Shown here: positions 8,496 through 16,527 of the stretch, one piece after another
How positions within the stretch are numbered: the stretch's first letter is position 1
Layout: each line of letters begins with the position of its first letter
Assembly: GCF_001652265.1 (NCBI RefSeq)
Contig: NZ_LWBS01000109.1
Span: 248,001-312,000 of the forward strand
DNA: 64,000 nt
DNA from: Rhizobium leguminosarum
Lineage (GTDB): Bacteria; Pseudomonadota; Alphaproteobacteria; Rhizobiales; Rhizobiaceae
Direction: 5' to 3'
Notes under the pieces: model-generated
Seen by the model: only the letters and a program-made list of their open reading frames with translations
Database searches by the model: none
What the model was told of the DNA's origin: nothing
Made by a program: the position numbers and the translations under genes

Positions 8496-9701
8496 TTGGG
8501 TGTTTTGGACAACATTAGCGTATCGACGACAGATGTACGGATCGAGCGGCATGCGAACCAGCTTTCGCGGCAACTGAAGCTCCTCCGCGACAAGCTGTTT
8601 CCGCCGCTCTCGCAAAAAACGCTACGAACATTCTCCTCCGGCGAGGCAGCCCAGATGATCGGCGTCTCGGACGGCTATCTTCGCCAGCTTTCGCTGGATG
8701 GCAAGGGACCGCAGCCGGATCTTGCCCAGAATGGCCGGCGTTCCTACACGCTCGGCCAGATCAATGAATTGCGCCAGTATATGGCCAAGCTCAAGCCGAA
8801 GGATGCGCTTTCCTATCAGCCTTGGCGCCGCCCTGGCGAAAAGCTGCAGACGGTTGCCGTCACCAATTTCAAGGGCGGCTCGGCCAAAACAACGACGACG
8901 CTCTATCTGGCGCAGTATCTGGCGCTGGCGGGTTACCGGGTGCTTGCCATCGATCTCGATCCGCAGGCTTCGCTCTCTTCCATGCTGGGCGTCCAGCCCG
9001 AATTCGATCTTTCCGAAGGCGATACGCTCTATGGCGCAATTCGCTACGATGAGGGCCGCAAGCCGCTGAAGGAGATCGTCCGCAAGACCTATTTCGACGG
9101 GCTGGATCTGGTGCCGGGCAATCTCGAACTGATGGAGTTCGAGCATGAGACGCCACGGGCACTGAACGACCGGCAGCGGCCCGGCGAGCTGTTCTTCCGT
9201 CGCGTTGGCGTTGCCATTGCCGAGGTCGAGGCCGACTACGACATCGTGGTGATCGACTGCCCGCCGCAGCTCGGTTACCTCACGCTTGGCGCCGTCTGTG
9301 CCGCAACATCGCTGCTCATCACCATCCATCCGCAGATGGTCGACGTCGCTTCCATGTCGCAGTTCCTTCTGATGACTTCGGATCTGCTTTCCGTCGTGCG
9401 CAAGGCCGGCGGCGATCTGCAGCATGACTTCATCAAATATGTTGTCACTCGTCACGAACCTTTCGATGCGCCGCAGTCGCAGATCGTTGCGCTGCTGCGC
9501 AGTCTTTTTAGTGATGACGTGTTGACGGCGACCATTCTCAAATCGACGGCGATCGCCGATGTCGGCTTGACCAAGCAGACGCTCTACGAGATCGAGAAGG
9601 GGCAGGTGCGCCGCTCGACCTATGACCGGGCGCTGGAATCGGTCAATGCCGCCAACAGCGAGGTTCTCGCCGGTATTCACAAAGCCTGGGGTCGAGCATG
9701 A
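8496..9701 (+). CDS. repA: RepA, ParA-type plasmid partition ATPase
   Basis: RepA is the partition ATPase and autorepressor of repABC replicons. The roughly 400-residue protein has an N-terminal winged-HTH region (SGEAAQMIGVSDGYLRQLS), a deviant Walker A loop KGGSAKTTTT near residue 130, and the ParA motifs DLDPQASLSSM and IVVIDCPPQLG. The frame opens with TTG at 8496, directly next to AAGGA. A TTG at 8505 has that AAGGA at better spacing (9 bp) and may be the true start, giving MDNISVSTTD. repB begins in a 4-bp ATGA overlap with the repA stop, so the two are translationally coupled. Confidence 0.96.
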   Translation: MGVLDNISVSTTDVRIERHANQLSRQLKLLRDKLFPPLSQKTLRTFSSGEAAQMIGVSDGYLRQLSLDGKGPQPDLAQNGRRSYTLGQINELRQYMAKLKPKDALSYQPWRRPGEKLQTVAVTNFKGGSAKTTTTLYLAQYLALAGYRVLAIDLDPQASLSSMLGVQPEFDLSEGDTLYGAIRYDEGRKPLKEIVRKTYFDGLDLVPGNLELMEFEHETPRALNDRQRPGELFFRRVGVAIAEVEADYDIVVIDCPPQLGYLTLGAVCAATSLLITIHPQMVDVASMSQFLLMTSDLLSVVRKAGGDLQHDFIKYVVTRHEPFDAPQSQIVALLRSLFSDDVLTATILKSTAIADVGLTKQTLYEIEKGQVRRSTYDRALESVNAANSEVLAGIHKAWGRA

Positions 9702-10693
9702 GCAGACGCGATCGCCTGAAAGGTCTTTTCGACGATACGGCGCAGGAGTTGGCCGCGGCCAACTACGAGGAACCATCTTCGCGCGGATCGGCCGGGCCGG
9801 TTCGGACGATGGCGCTGACCCTTGGCCGCATGGAGGAAGAGAGCAGGGCGATGCAGGAGGCTTTGCTCTCCGGTGAACGCATCGTCGAGCTCGATCCTGA
9901 TCTGATCGATTCATCCTTCGTCCGCGACCGCCTTGTCGACCAGCCCCTCGATATTGAGGACGAGTTGGTACAGTCGATTGCCGAGAACGGCCAGGAAGTG
10001 CCGATCCTCGTTCGCCGCCATCCCAATAATGAGGATCGCTACCAGATCGCCTACGGCCATCGCCGTCTGCAGGCCGTCAAGCTGCTCGGGCTCAAGGTGC
10101 AGGCGATCGTCCGTAAACTCGACGATACCGATGTCGTCATCGCGCAAGGCATTGAGAATTCGGCGCGTCGGAACCTTTCCTATATCGAGCGCGCGGTCTT
10201 TGCCCTCAATCTCGAGCTCAAGGGTTTTGAGCGCCCGGTGATCATGAAAGCGCTGTCGACGGACAAGACGGAGCTATCGAAGCTGATATCCGTTGCAAAA
10301 GCTATTCCCGCCGAGATCGTCAGGTCGGTCGGAGCCGCACCCGGCATCGGGCGACGCCGGTGGATGGCGCTAGCCCAGGATTGGAATGGGATGACGGCCG
10401 CCCGGCTTGCCAAGCTCATTGCCTCGGGAGGTTTCATGGCGGAAGAGAGCGACCGCCGTTTCGAGCTTTTGGTTGCCGAGCTCGCCAAGAAAGAGGCGAA
10501 GCCCGAAACCACGGAATTTGACTGGAAGCCGAAGAGCGGCGGCAAGATTGCCGGCCGAATCAAGAGCGCCGGCAATTCCTTCACGATCGCGTTGAAGACC
10601 GGCGATGCGCCGGATTTCGGCGCTTACATTTCACGCCGTCTCGATGAGCTTTATGAAGCCTATCGGGCCGGCAAGTTGCAAGCAGGAGAGTAG
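9698..10693 (+). CDS. repB: RepB, ParB-type centromere-binding protein
   Basis: RepB binds parS and works with RepA to segregate the replicon. The 331-residue protein has the ParB nuclease-like region with VPILVRRHPN and YGHRRLQAVKLLGL (about residues 105-135), then the IENSARRNLSYIERA segment and a central helix-turn-helix. A perfect parS copy lies in its own coding sequence at 9748-9763, encoding part of ELAAAN. It is translationally coupled to repA and followed by the ctRNA region and repC. Confidence 0.96.
   Translation: MSRRDRLKGLFDDTAQELAAANYEEPSSRGSAGPVRTMALTLGRMEEESRAMQEALLSGERIVELDPDLIDSSFVRDRLVDQPLDIEDELVQSIAENGQEVPILVRRHPNNEDRYQIAYGHRRLQAVKLLGLKVQAIVRKLDDTDVVIAQGIENSARRNLSYIERAVFALNLELKGFERPVIMKALSTDKTELSKLISVAKAIPAEIVRSVGAAPGIGRRRWMALAQDWNGMTAARLAKLIASGGFMAEESDRRFELLVAELAKKEAKPETTEFDWKPKSGGKIAGRIKSAGNSFTIALKTGDAPDFGAYISRRLDELYEAYRAGKLQAGE
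9748..9763. promoter_or_regulatory. parS-like site within the 5' end of repB
   Basis: Second exact copy of GTTGGCCGCGGCCAAC, fitting GTT-N4-GC-N4-AAC. It lies about 50 bp into repB, so RepB could bind its own gene. Confidence 0.85.
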
Positions 10694-10699
10694 GCCGCA

Positions 10700-10753
10700 A
10701 AAGAAAAAAGCCTCCGAACGTTGCCGCCGCGGAAGCCTTTCTCATATCTGGAC
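10700..10753 (-). ncRNA. Counter-transcribed RNA (incompatibility RNA) between repB and repC
   Basis: The repB-repC gap encodes the short antisense RNA that represses repC in repABC replicons. The minus strand has a -35/-10 promoter at 10760-10788. Its transcript would end in a GC-rich hairpin (10710-10736, one G-U pair) followed by a U-rich tract at about 10700-10709. The length of roughly 50-55 nt and the position match known ctRNAs. The 5' end is inferred from promoter spacing. Confidence 0.8.
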
Positions 10754-10759
10754 AATCTG

Positions 10760-10788
10760 AGAATCGCACTTCCTCGAATCACTGTCAA
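10760..10788 (-). promoter_or_regulatory. ctRNA promoter
   Basis: On the minus strand TTGACA (10788-10783) is followed after exactly 17 bp by GATTCT (10765-10760). The -35 is a perfect match; the -10 is weak. The orientation fits antisense transcription through the repC leader. Confidence 0.7.
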
Positions 10789-10847
10789 GCGTCTTCGGCA
10801 TCCTTTTGGGTGGTAGGTTTCTTTTGCCTTGAAAAAAGGTGAGGGAC

Positions 10848-12062
10848 ATGGAGCCTCAATATGTATCGACGCCCTTTGGGCGGCGATCGATGACGCTTGG
10901 CATGCTGGCAAGCCAGGAAAGCGCCAGCAAGGTCGATCCGGACGCATCGGTCGACAAGTGGAAGATCTTTCGTGCGCTGTGCGAAGCAAAGGACATGGTC
11001 GGCGTATCGGACCGTGCCCTGGCTGTTCTCAACGCGCTGTTGACCTTCTACCCGAAGAACGAGATTGCCGAGGCCAACGGTTTCGTCGTCTTCCCATCGA
11101 ATGAGCAGCTGTCGCTGCGCACGCATGGCATGGCCGGCACGACGCTGCGGCGAAACCTAGCGATGCTGGTGGAAGCCGGCCTGATCATCCGGCGGGATAG
11201 CCCGAACGGGAAACGTTTTGCCCGCCGCAATGGCGAGGGCGGGCTTGGTGAGGCATTTGGCTTCAGCCTGGCGCCGCTCCTGGTACGCGCTCGCGAGATC
11301 GAGGCGCAGGCGGCTCAGGTAATGGCCGCCAAACTCGAATGGAAGCGCCTGAGAGAGCGCCTGACACTTTGCCGGCGTGACATCACCAAGCTCATCGAGA
11401 TCGCGCTGGAGGAGGAAATTGCCGGCGAATGGATCGACATGCAGAAGCATTTCAATCTGCTTTCCGCAAGCCTGCCGCGCCGCCCGTCGACCGCCGAGAT
11501 GGAAAGCCTGCTGGCTGATCTCGAAGCTTTCCGGGAATTGATCGTCAAGACGCTGGAATCGAAGTCGAAAACAGAAAAAACAGACGCCAATGATAACCAA
11601 AACGGTCGGCACATACATAATTCAAACCCACACCTAACATCTGAACTTGAACCAAGCTTCGAAACGAAGCAGGGCGCAAAGCCGGAGGAAGAACCGCAGC
11701 GGTGGCGGGAGCCGCCGAAATCCTTCCCCCTTGCCATGGTTCTGCAGTCCTGCCCGGAGATCGTCGCTTATGGCCCGGGCGGCGGCATTGGCAGCTGGCG
11801 AGATCTGATGGCCGCGGCCGTCATCGTCCGTTCCACGCTTGGCGTCAGCCCGAGCGCCTATCAGCTGGCCTGCGATGTCATGGGGCCGGAAAACGCCGCC
11901 ACGGTGATCGCCTGCATTCTGGAAAGGGGCGGACATATCAACTCTGCTGGCGGCTACCTGCGTGACCTGACGCGGCGGGCGGAGCGTGGCGAATTCTCGC
12001 TCGGACCGATGCTGATGGCGCTGATGCGGGCAAATGGTCCGACGACGAGGAAAACCGGATGA
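10848..12062 (+). CDS. repC: RepC replication initiator
   Basis: RepC is the initiator protein of repABC plasmids and usually carries the origin inside its gene. The 404-residue product begins MEPQYVSTPFGRRSMTLGML, the conserved RepC N-terminus, and has a winged-helix segment around PSNEQLSLRTHGMAGTTLRRNLAML. The ATG at 10848 is chosen over a GTG at 10839 because AAGGTGAGG sits just upstream. An A+T-rich stretch inside the gene (11558-11675) is the likely oriV. Expression is expected to be limited by the ctRNA. Confidence 0.96.
   Translation: MEPQYVSTPFGRRSMTLGMLASQESASKVDPDASVDKWKIFRALCEAKDMVGVSDRALAVLNALLTFYPKNEIAEANGFVVFPSNEQLSLRTHGMAGTTLRRNLAMLVEAGLIIRRDSPNGKRFARRNGEGGLGEAFGFSLAPLLVRAREIEAQAAQVMAAKLEWKRLRERLTLCRRDITKLIEIALEEEIAGEWIDMQKHFNLLSASLPRRPSTAEMESLLADLEAFRELIVKTLESKSKTEKTDANDNQNGRHIHNSNPHLTSELEPSFETKQGAKPEEEPQRWREPPKSFPLAMVLQSCPEIVAYGPGGGIGSWRDLMAAAVIVRSTLGVSPSAYQLACDVMGPENAATVIACILERGGHINSAGGYLRDLTRRAERGEFSLGPMLMALMRANGPTTRKTG
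11558..11675. other. Probable origin region (oriV) inside repC
   Basis: This part of repC is far richer in A+T than its surroundings, including a run of AAAACAGAAAAAACAG type, and it ends in the inverted repeat GCTTCG-AAA-CGAAGC (11656-11670). In studied repABC plasmids the origin maps within repC in an A+T-rich block, so this is the best candidate here. Assignment is by position and composition only. Confidence 0.55.
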
Positions 12063-12174
12063 ACGGCTATGAAAAAGCTTCGCGCCAGCTGCGACGGTTA
12101 GAAGCATCTGCGGCCGATCGATCAGACGTCTTGACGGCTTCCTTTCCCGCAGTTTTGTTGAAAAGCACTGTTAA

Positions 12175-12189
12175 CCATGTCATACATGG
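12175..12189. promoter_or_regulatory. Inverted repeat upstream of the DUF1612/HTH gene
   Basis: CCATGT-CAT-ACATGG is a perfect 15-bp palindrome 53 bp before the next start codon. It is placed like an operator. The downstream gene encodes an HTH protein, so autoregulation is possible but unproven. Confidence 0.4.
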
Positions 12190-12242
12190 CGGAAGGAAAC
12201 ATTCGTTTTGCTTCCATTTGTGAAAAACTGTAAAGCTTAACA

Positions 12243-13376
12243 ATGCGCTACGATATTGACAGTGCAATGCTTCAAACCTTGCTTCCAGCCATTGCCGCGG
12301 CGGAGGATGCGGTGGCGCGGCTGGACGAACGCGTGTTGCGCTCGCCGGTCGGTGAGGGATTTGCCGAACGCAGCCATTTCTTCGACGCCGCCGGCGCGCT
12401 CTGGGTGGCCGGCGAACTCGTGCATGTCGAGGACCTCGTTTTGCATGATGCGCATATGGATAGCCGCGCTCCCACCCACGAACTGACGATCGCCCATTCC
12501 GTGCTGCGGGCACGTCGGCGCATCTGGACCGGCGAACCCTCCTGGGCACTCGGAGTCGCGGGTCTTGCGACGCTGACTGCGACCGGCGGGGAAGGGGAGG
12601 GGAAAGTGCCGGACGCGAAGAGCCCCGCAGTTCCGGTCGAGACCGACGAGGAGGGCGAGGGTGAAGACGGGCCGCTCGCTGCCGAGATGGCCGAGATCGA
12701 TGCGCTTCTTGCCCGCTCGCAGAAGCTGCTCGATATCCACACAGGGAAGACGCCGGCAAGCGAGACGGCCGCCGTTGTCCCGGCAAGGCGCAACGAAGAT
12801 CCCCTCGGCTTGCTCGGCGACGACGAGTGGGACGAGGAGCAGCGGCTTGCGGAATGGCGGAGCGTCCAGCCATTGGCCGATAGCTTGCCGCCGGTTCTCG
12901 GCGCCGTCATCCTCTTCGAAGCCTGGGAAAGGATCGAGCCATTGCGGCGTCAGCACTGGCTCGGCGGACTTCTGGTCGCAAGCCATCTACGCGCCCGCGG
13001 CAAGGTCGCCTCGCATCTCTTTTCTTTTTACGGCGGGCTGAAGCTGGTGCGCCATGAGCGCCGTCGGGCGCGCGATCGCGCCACGCGGCTGCAAGCCTTT
13101 CTGGAGGCGGTGCATCTGGGTGCTGTGGCCGGCCTCAAGGAAATCGATCGCTTGTCCTTGGCACGCACGCAGATGGAACTGCGCTTCCGCGGCCGCCGTT
13201 CAAACAGCAGCCTGCCGGAGCTTGCCGATTTCATCCTGTCGCGGCCAATGGTCTCGGCGGCGATGATCGCCCGTCATCTGCGCATCACGCCGCGCGGAGC
13301 GCTGAACCTCGTCAATGAAATTGGCATTCGTGAAATCACCGGCCGAGGCCGCTATCGCGCCTGGGGTATCATCTAA
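12243..13376 (+). CDS. DUF1612 / helix-turn-helix protein next to repABC
   Basis: This 377-residue protein matches the DUF1612-plus-HTH family found on rhizobial replicons, whose function is unknown. An acidic, low-complexity linker (GEGEGK to EEGEGEDGP, about residues 118-142) separates an N-terminal helical region from the conserved centre (RHWLGG-like QHWLGGLLVASHLR, then LPELADFILSRPMVSAAMIARHL). The last 80 residues form the predicted HTH ending in GRGRYRAWGII. It starts 180 bp after repC in the same orientation and is followed by a strong hairpin, so it may be its own unit. Confidence 0.75.
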   Translation: MRYDIDSAMLQTLLPAIAAAEDAVARLDERVLRSPVGEGFAERSHFFDAAGALWVAGELVHVEDLVLHDAHMDSRAPTHELTIAHSVLRARRRIWTGEPSWALGVAGLATLTATGGEGEGKVPDAKSPAVPVETDEEGEGEDGPLAAEMAEIDALLARSQKLLDIHTGKTPASETAAVVPARRNEDPLGLLGDDEWDEEQRLAEWRSVQPLADSLPPVLGAVILFEAWERIEPLRRQHWLGGLLVASHLRARGKVASHLFSFYGGLKLVRHERRRARDRATRLQAFLEAVHLGAVAGLKEIDRLSLARTQMELRFRGRRSNSSLPELADFILSRPMVSAAMIARHLRITPRGALNLVNEIGIREITGRGRYRAWGII

Positions 13377-13471
13377 TGCATGTCGCCCAAAAGTGTGCAG
13401 CGGTTTTGGGACGACGACATGCATAAAACAAAGACTTAGAACGCGTCGCATGATTCCGATGATGCGCTTTA
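13377..13471. repeat. Rhizobial intergenic palindromic repeat
   Basis: The first half is a nested hairpin: TGCATGTCG (13377-13385) pairs with CGACATGCA (13414-13422), with inner arms CCCAAAA and TTTTGGG. A second, shorter hairpin with GCGTCGCAT and ATGATGCGC arms follows. I recognise this pattern as a small repeat common in rhizobial intergenic DNA. It lies directly after the DUF1612 stop codon. Confidence 0.65.
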
Positions 13472-13476
13472 AACGA

Positions 13477-13506
13477 GACGGCCGGGCGTTGACCCGGCCG
13501 TCTTGT
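13477..13506. terminator. Strong bidirectional terminator hairpin
   Basis: GACGGCCGGG (13477-13486) and CCCGGCCGTC (13493-13502) form a perfect 10-bp stem around a 6-base loop. It is followed by TTGTTT on the plus strand and by TCGTTT on the minus strand. It sits between the DUF1612 gene and the convergent Bax-inhibitor-like gene. Confidence 0.75.
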
Positions 13507-13588
13507 TTAGGTGAACACCCGATCTGCCATCCTGTCACAGATTGCAGACCGGGCGCTCTGCGCTTCCTTTGCCCCCAGAAGCGCGGTC

Positions 13589-14299
13589 CTATTCCCGCTC
13601 GCCCGTGAAGTTGAGCAGAAGCTGGAAGATGTTGACGAAGTTCAGGTAGAGCGAGAGCGCACCGAATACGGCAAGCTTCTGGTTCGATTCCTGATCAAAG
13701 TTTTCCGAATACTGTTCCTTGATGTTCTGCGTGTCGTAAGCGGTCAGACCGACGAAGACGACGATGCCGATCACCGAGATCGCAAACTGCAGCGCGCTCG
13801 AACCCAGGAAGATATTGACGACCGAGGCGATGATGACGCCGAAGAGGCCCATCATCAGGAACGAGCCCATGCGCGAGAGATCACGCTTCGTCGCATAGCC
13901 GTAGAGGCTGGTGGCGCCGAACATTGTCGCGGTGATGAAGAAGGTCCGCGCGATGCTCATCCCGGTGAAGACCAGGAAGACGGAAGCGAGCGACAGGCCC
14001 ATCACGGCGCAGAAGGCCCAGAAGGTGATTTGAGCGGTGCTGGCCGACATCGTCTGGATCTTGAACGAGAAGAAGAAGACGAAGGCGAGCGGGGCAAGCA
14101 TCACCACCCACTTCAGCGGCGAGCCGAAGATCGGGACGTAGAGTGCCGGCGTCGAGCCGACGACAAAGGCGACGAGGCCCGTTATGACGAGGCCGAGAGC
14201 CATATAGTTGTAGACGCGCAGCATATGCTGGCGCAGGCCTTCGTCGAAGAGGGCCTGGGAGCCGGCGACGGCGCCATAGCGGGGATTGATCGGGTTCAT
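13589..14299 (-). CDS. Bax inhibitor-1/YccA family membrane protein
   Basis: This 236-residue protein has about seven hydrophobic segments and the family stretches LRVYNYMALGL, the GYATKRDLSRMGSFLMMGL loop and the C-terminal AYDTQNIKEQY with its conserved Asp. Family members are inner-membrane proteins linked to calcium leak and stress tolerance; the role in rhizobia is not settled. The ATG at 14299 is chosen because GAGGAG lies 6 bp upstream; an upstream ATG at 14320 would overlap the anti-sigma stop. It is last in the run sigma, anti-sigma, Bax-inhibitor and may be co-transcribed with them. Confidence 0.9.
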   Translation of the reverse strand: MNPINPRYGAVAGSQALFDEGLRQHMLRVYNYMALGLVITGLVAFVVGSTPALYVPIFGSPLKWVVMLAPLAFVFFFSFKIQTMSASTAQITFWAFCAVMGLSLASVFLVFTGMSIARTFFITATMFGATSLYGYATKRDLSRMGSFLMMGLFGVIIASVVNIFLGSSALQFAISVIGIVVFVGLTAYDTQNIKEQYSENFDQESNQKLAVFGALSLYLNFVNIFQLLLNFTGERE

Positions 14300-14319
14300 G
14301 CTGATCTCCTCGGTTTGCA

Positions 14320-15087
14320 TTAATAGAGCGAGCGGGCGAGCCGTTCGGCCCCCTGGTCGAGATTGAGACCGCGATCGTCGGCGATCAGCGCATAAGCGAC
14401 CTCGCCGATCTGCCAATAGGCGGCTTCTGCTTTTTCCAGCGTGAGATGACTGACCGGCTTGACCTCGAAGGCGCCCGGACGGACGGCAAAAAGCGACAGT
14501 TGCTTTCCATCTGCTTGTTCGATCGCCATCTCGACGCTGGGGCCGAACTCGGACGGGAAGATCTGCACGTCGGCGACCTTCCAATCCCTGGGCAGTTCGG
14601 GCATCACGATCGCGGTGGCGGCGCGAATATCGTCGGCGCTATAGGTGGCAGGCGTCTGCGGAGGCATCGATTGGCGCAGAGCCGCCGTCTGATAGGCGCG
14701 GACGGCATCCTCGACATAGGCGGGCGCTGGAACCGATGCCGCCACCTCAGTCGCCGAGAAGGCGCCGAAGGAATTGTGCGCCACCCAGCCGGCGGCGATC
14801 AGAATGCCGACGGCGGCAACGCGCTGCATGGAATGGAAGATGCGGCCATGGGAAAGGCCACGTTCCAGCCGGCGGGCGGCATCGCGGGTCTCGGGGCGGC
14901 CAAAGGCACTTTCGCCGGCCAGTGCCAGACGCAGTTCGCCCCTCACGCTGAGGTCGGCCATGACCTTGGCGGCAATCGCCGGATTCTCGGAAAGATAGGA
15001 TTCCACCTGGATGCGACGGGCGACATCGAGCTCGCCATCCACATAGGCGTCAAGGTCGGCATCGATGATCGGATCAACTGCTTTCAT
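14320..15087 (-). CDS. Anti-sigma factor, single-pass membrane protein
   Basis: This 255-residue protein starts with an anti-sigma-like N-terminal region (DADLDAYVDGELD, ESYLSENPAIAAKV) of the zinc-finger-less type. One hydrophobic segment (VAAVGILIAAGWVA, about residues 92-108) would anchor it in the inner membrane, with a periplasmic C-terminal domain. Its start overlaps the end of the ECF sigma gene by 14 bp, the usual arrangement for a sigma factor and its membrane-bound inhibitor. The inducing signal is unknown. Confidence 0.85.
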   Translation of the reverse strand: MKAVDPIIDADLDAYVDGELDVARRIQVESYLSENPAIAAKVMADLSVRGELRLALAGESAFGRPETRDAARRLERGLSHGRIFHSMQRVAAVGILIAAGWVAHNSFGAFSATEVAASVPAPAYVEDAVRAYQTAALRQSMPPQTPATYSADDIRAATAIVMPELPRDWKVADVQIFPSEFGPSVEMAIEQADGKQLSLFAVRPGAFEVKPVSHLTLEKAEAAYWQIGEVAYALIADDRGLNLDQGAERLARSLY

Positions 15088-15613
15088 TGCCGTTCCCTCC
15101 GATGATTCTCAGATGCGAAACCCGCGGCGTCTTCTCCTCGAATTCGCGCAGTCGCGCGCGCGCTCGGGAGATGCGCGACATCAGCGTCCCCACCGGAATG
15201 CCGAGCGCCTGGGCGGCTTCCTGGTAGGAAAGGTCTTCGATCGCGACGAGATGCAGCGCCTCGCGCTGTTCCTCCGGCAGGGCGAAGAAGGCGTCGCGCA
15301 CCTGCTGCAGGCGCACGGCATGTTCCTGGCCGGCCGGCAGCGATTGCTCGGCTTCGACAGCTGCTTCATCGTGGCGGCGCGTCAGCGACCGGTTCCGGCG
15401 AAGACGATCGATATGGGCATTGTGCAAGATCGAGAGCAGCCAGGTGCGCAGGTTGCCGCCGTTGCGGAAGCTCTTTCGCTTCTCTAAGGCGCGCACCAGC
15501 GCATCGTGCACCAGATCCTCCGCCTCGTCCGAATTGCGCACCAGCGAGCGAGCGTAGCGCCTCAGCGCTGCAAGCTGTCCGATGACGTCGAAGGGGCGTT
15601 CTTTGCGTTCCAT
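15074..15613 (-). CDS. ECF-type RNA polymerase sigma factor
   Basis: This 179-residue protein has sigma region 2 (ARSLVRNSDEAEDLVHDALVRAL and NLRTWLLSILHNAHIDRLRR) and region 4 (LPEEQREALHLVAIEDLSYQEAAQALGIPVGTLMSRISRARARL) with no region 3, which defines the ECF group. It is coupled to a membrane anti-sigma factor, so it should respond to an envelope signal. A candidate autoregulatory promoter lies 8 to 36 bp upstream. It is not EcfG, which pairs with soluble NepR. Confidence 0.93.
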   Translation of the reverse strand: MERKERPFDVIGQLAALRRYARSLVRNSDEAEDLVHDALVRALEKRKSFRNGGNLRTWLLSILHNAHIDRLRRNRSLTRRHDEAAVEAEQSLPAGQEHAVRLQQVRDAFFALPEEQREALHLVAIEDLSYQEAAQALGIPVGTLMSRISRARARLREFEEKTPRVSHLRIIGGNGNESS

Positions 15614-15620
15614 GCTTGAG

Positions 15621-15649
15621 TATACGCGAGTGCGGCGGGTTTTATTCCC
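15621..15649 (-). promoter_or_regulatory. Candidate autoregulatory ECF promoter
   Basis: On the minus strand GGGAATA (15649-15643) and CGTATA (15626-15621) are separated by 16 bp, ending 8 bp before the sigma ATG. GAAT-type -35 and CGT-type -10 elements are typical of ECF promoters. The short distance to the start leaves little or no leader. Confidence 0.5.
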
Positions 15650-15800
15650 GGCGGAATTAAAAAAGTCATGCGGGCGGAAGACGTCGCTGGATAAACTTCA
15701 AATATCCTTCCCCGGCGGAGGGGAGTCTCAAATCCGCGATTGTTTATGACAATTACATGACAGATCATCACGCCGCTGATTTGCAGGGGAACATCGAGAA

Positions 15801-16109
15801 ATGAAGGAAAAGAAGCGGGTCTACGAAGCACTCGTGGACGGCGCCATGGAAGGGCTGACGGATGAGGCGCTCTACGATTTCGTTAAGGCGCGTTGTCCGA
15901 AGGCCACCAGCAAGAAGATCGTCCGGGCCTCGCTTCTAGCCCTGATGGATCCTCATCTCAGAGACCGCAATATTCTCGACGTGATCTATGCGCTGGCGAT
16001 CAAGCATCGGCTGGATGACGGCGCGCTGGACGACGGCGAAGACGAGGAGCCCGACGAGCGGGCTCAACCCTCGCAGGCAGCCAACCAGAACATGCCCCAG
16101 CTTTCCTGA
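15801..16109 (+). CDS. Small conserved hypothetical protein
   Basis: This 102-residue, mostly helical protein begins MKEKKRVYEALVDGAMEGLTDEALYDFV and ends in an acidic, disordered tail rich in Asp, Glu and Gln. I do not recognise a domain. It has no signal peptide or membrane segment. It is divergent from the ECF sigma gene across 187 bp and convergent with cueR. GGGG stands 12 bp before the ATG as a modest ribosome-binding site. Confidence 0.65.
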   Translation: MKEKKRVYEALVDGAMEGLTDEALYDFVKARCPKATSKKIVRASLLALMDPHLRDRNILDVIYALAIKHRLDDGALDDGEDEEPDERAQPSQAANQNMPQLS

Positions 16110-16128
16110 TGCAGGTCGCCTGAAGTGG

Positions 16129-16518
16129 TCAGCTGCCGTCCGAAAGCTCTTCGAGGATCGGACAGTCCGGCCTGTCGTTGCCGTGGCAGGCATGCACGAG
16201 GTGCTCGAGCGTGCGGCGCAATTCCGTCAGTTCGCGGATCTTACGGTCGATCTCCGTGAGCTTTGTCTGAGCGATATCCTTGACATCGATGCTCGCCCGG
16301 TCCTTGTCCTCATAAAGCGCCAGCAATTGCCGGCACTCCTCGACGGAAAAGCCGAGGCCGCGCGAACGCTGCAGGAAGCGCAGCTTATGGACGTCGGTTG
16401 CGGCATAGTCGCGATAGCCGTTTCCGCCCCTTTCGGGGCGGATGAGGCCGATATCCTCGTAGTAGCGGATGGTCTTCGAAGGCAGGCCGGATCGTTCCGA
16501 TGCTTCGCCGATATTCAT
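16129..16518 (-). CDS. cueR: Copper-responsive MerR-family regulator (CueR/HmrR)
   Basis: This 129-residue regulator has the MerR HTH (NIGEASERSGLPSKTIRYYEDIGLI) and a long dimer helix. Its C-terminal metal loop, ACHGNDRPDC, carries two cysteines separated by seven residues, the spacing of Cu(I)-sensing CueR. The ATG at 16518 has AGGAG 6 bp upstream; the ATG at 16524 abuts it. It lies 9 bp after the actP stop, so it is in the operon it controls through the operator at 19096-19116. Confidence 0.9.
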   Translation of the reverse strand: MNIGEASERSGLPSKTIRYYEDIGLIRPERGGNGYRDYAATDVHKLRFLQRSRGLGFSVEECRQLLALYEDKDRASIDVKDIAQTKLTEIDRKIRELTELRRTLEHLVHACHGNDRPDCPILEELSDGS

Positions 16519-16527
16519 CGCCATCTC

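Noticed and set aside
15651..15700. A GGAATT-type EcfG promoter for the small hypothetical gene at 15801
   Set aside because: The -35 lacks the GGAAC core and no CGTT stands at the right distance.
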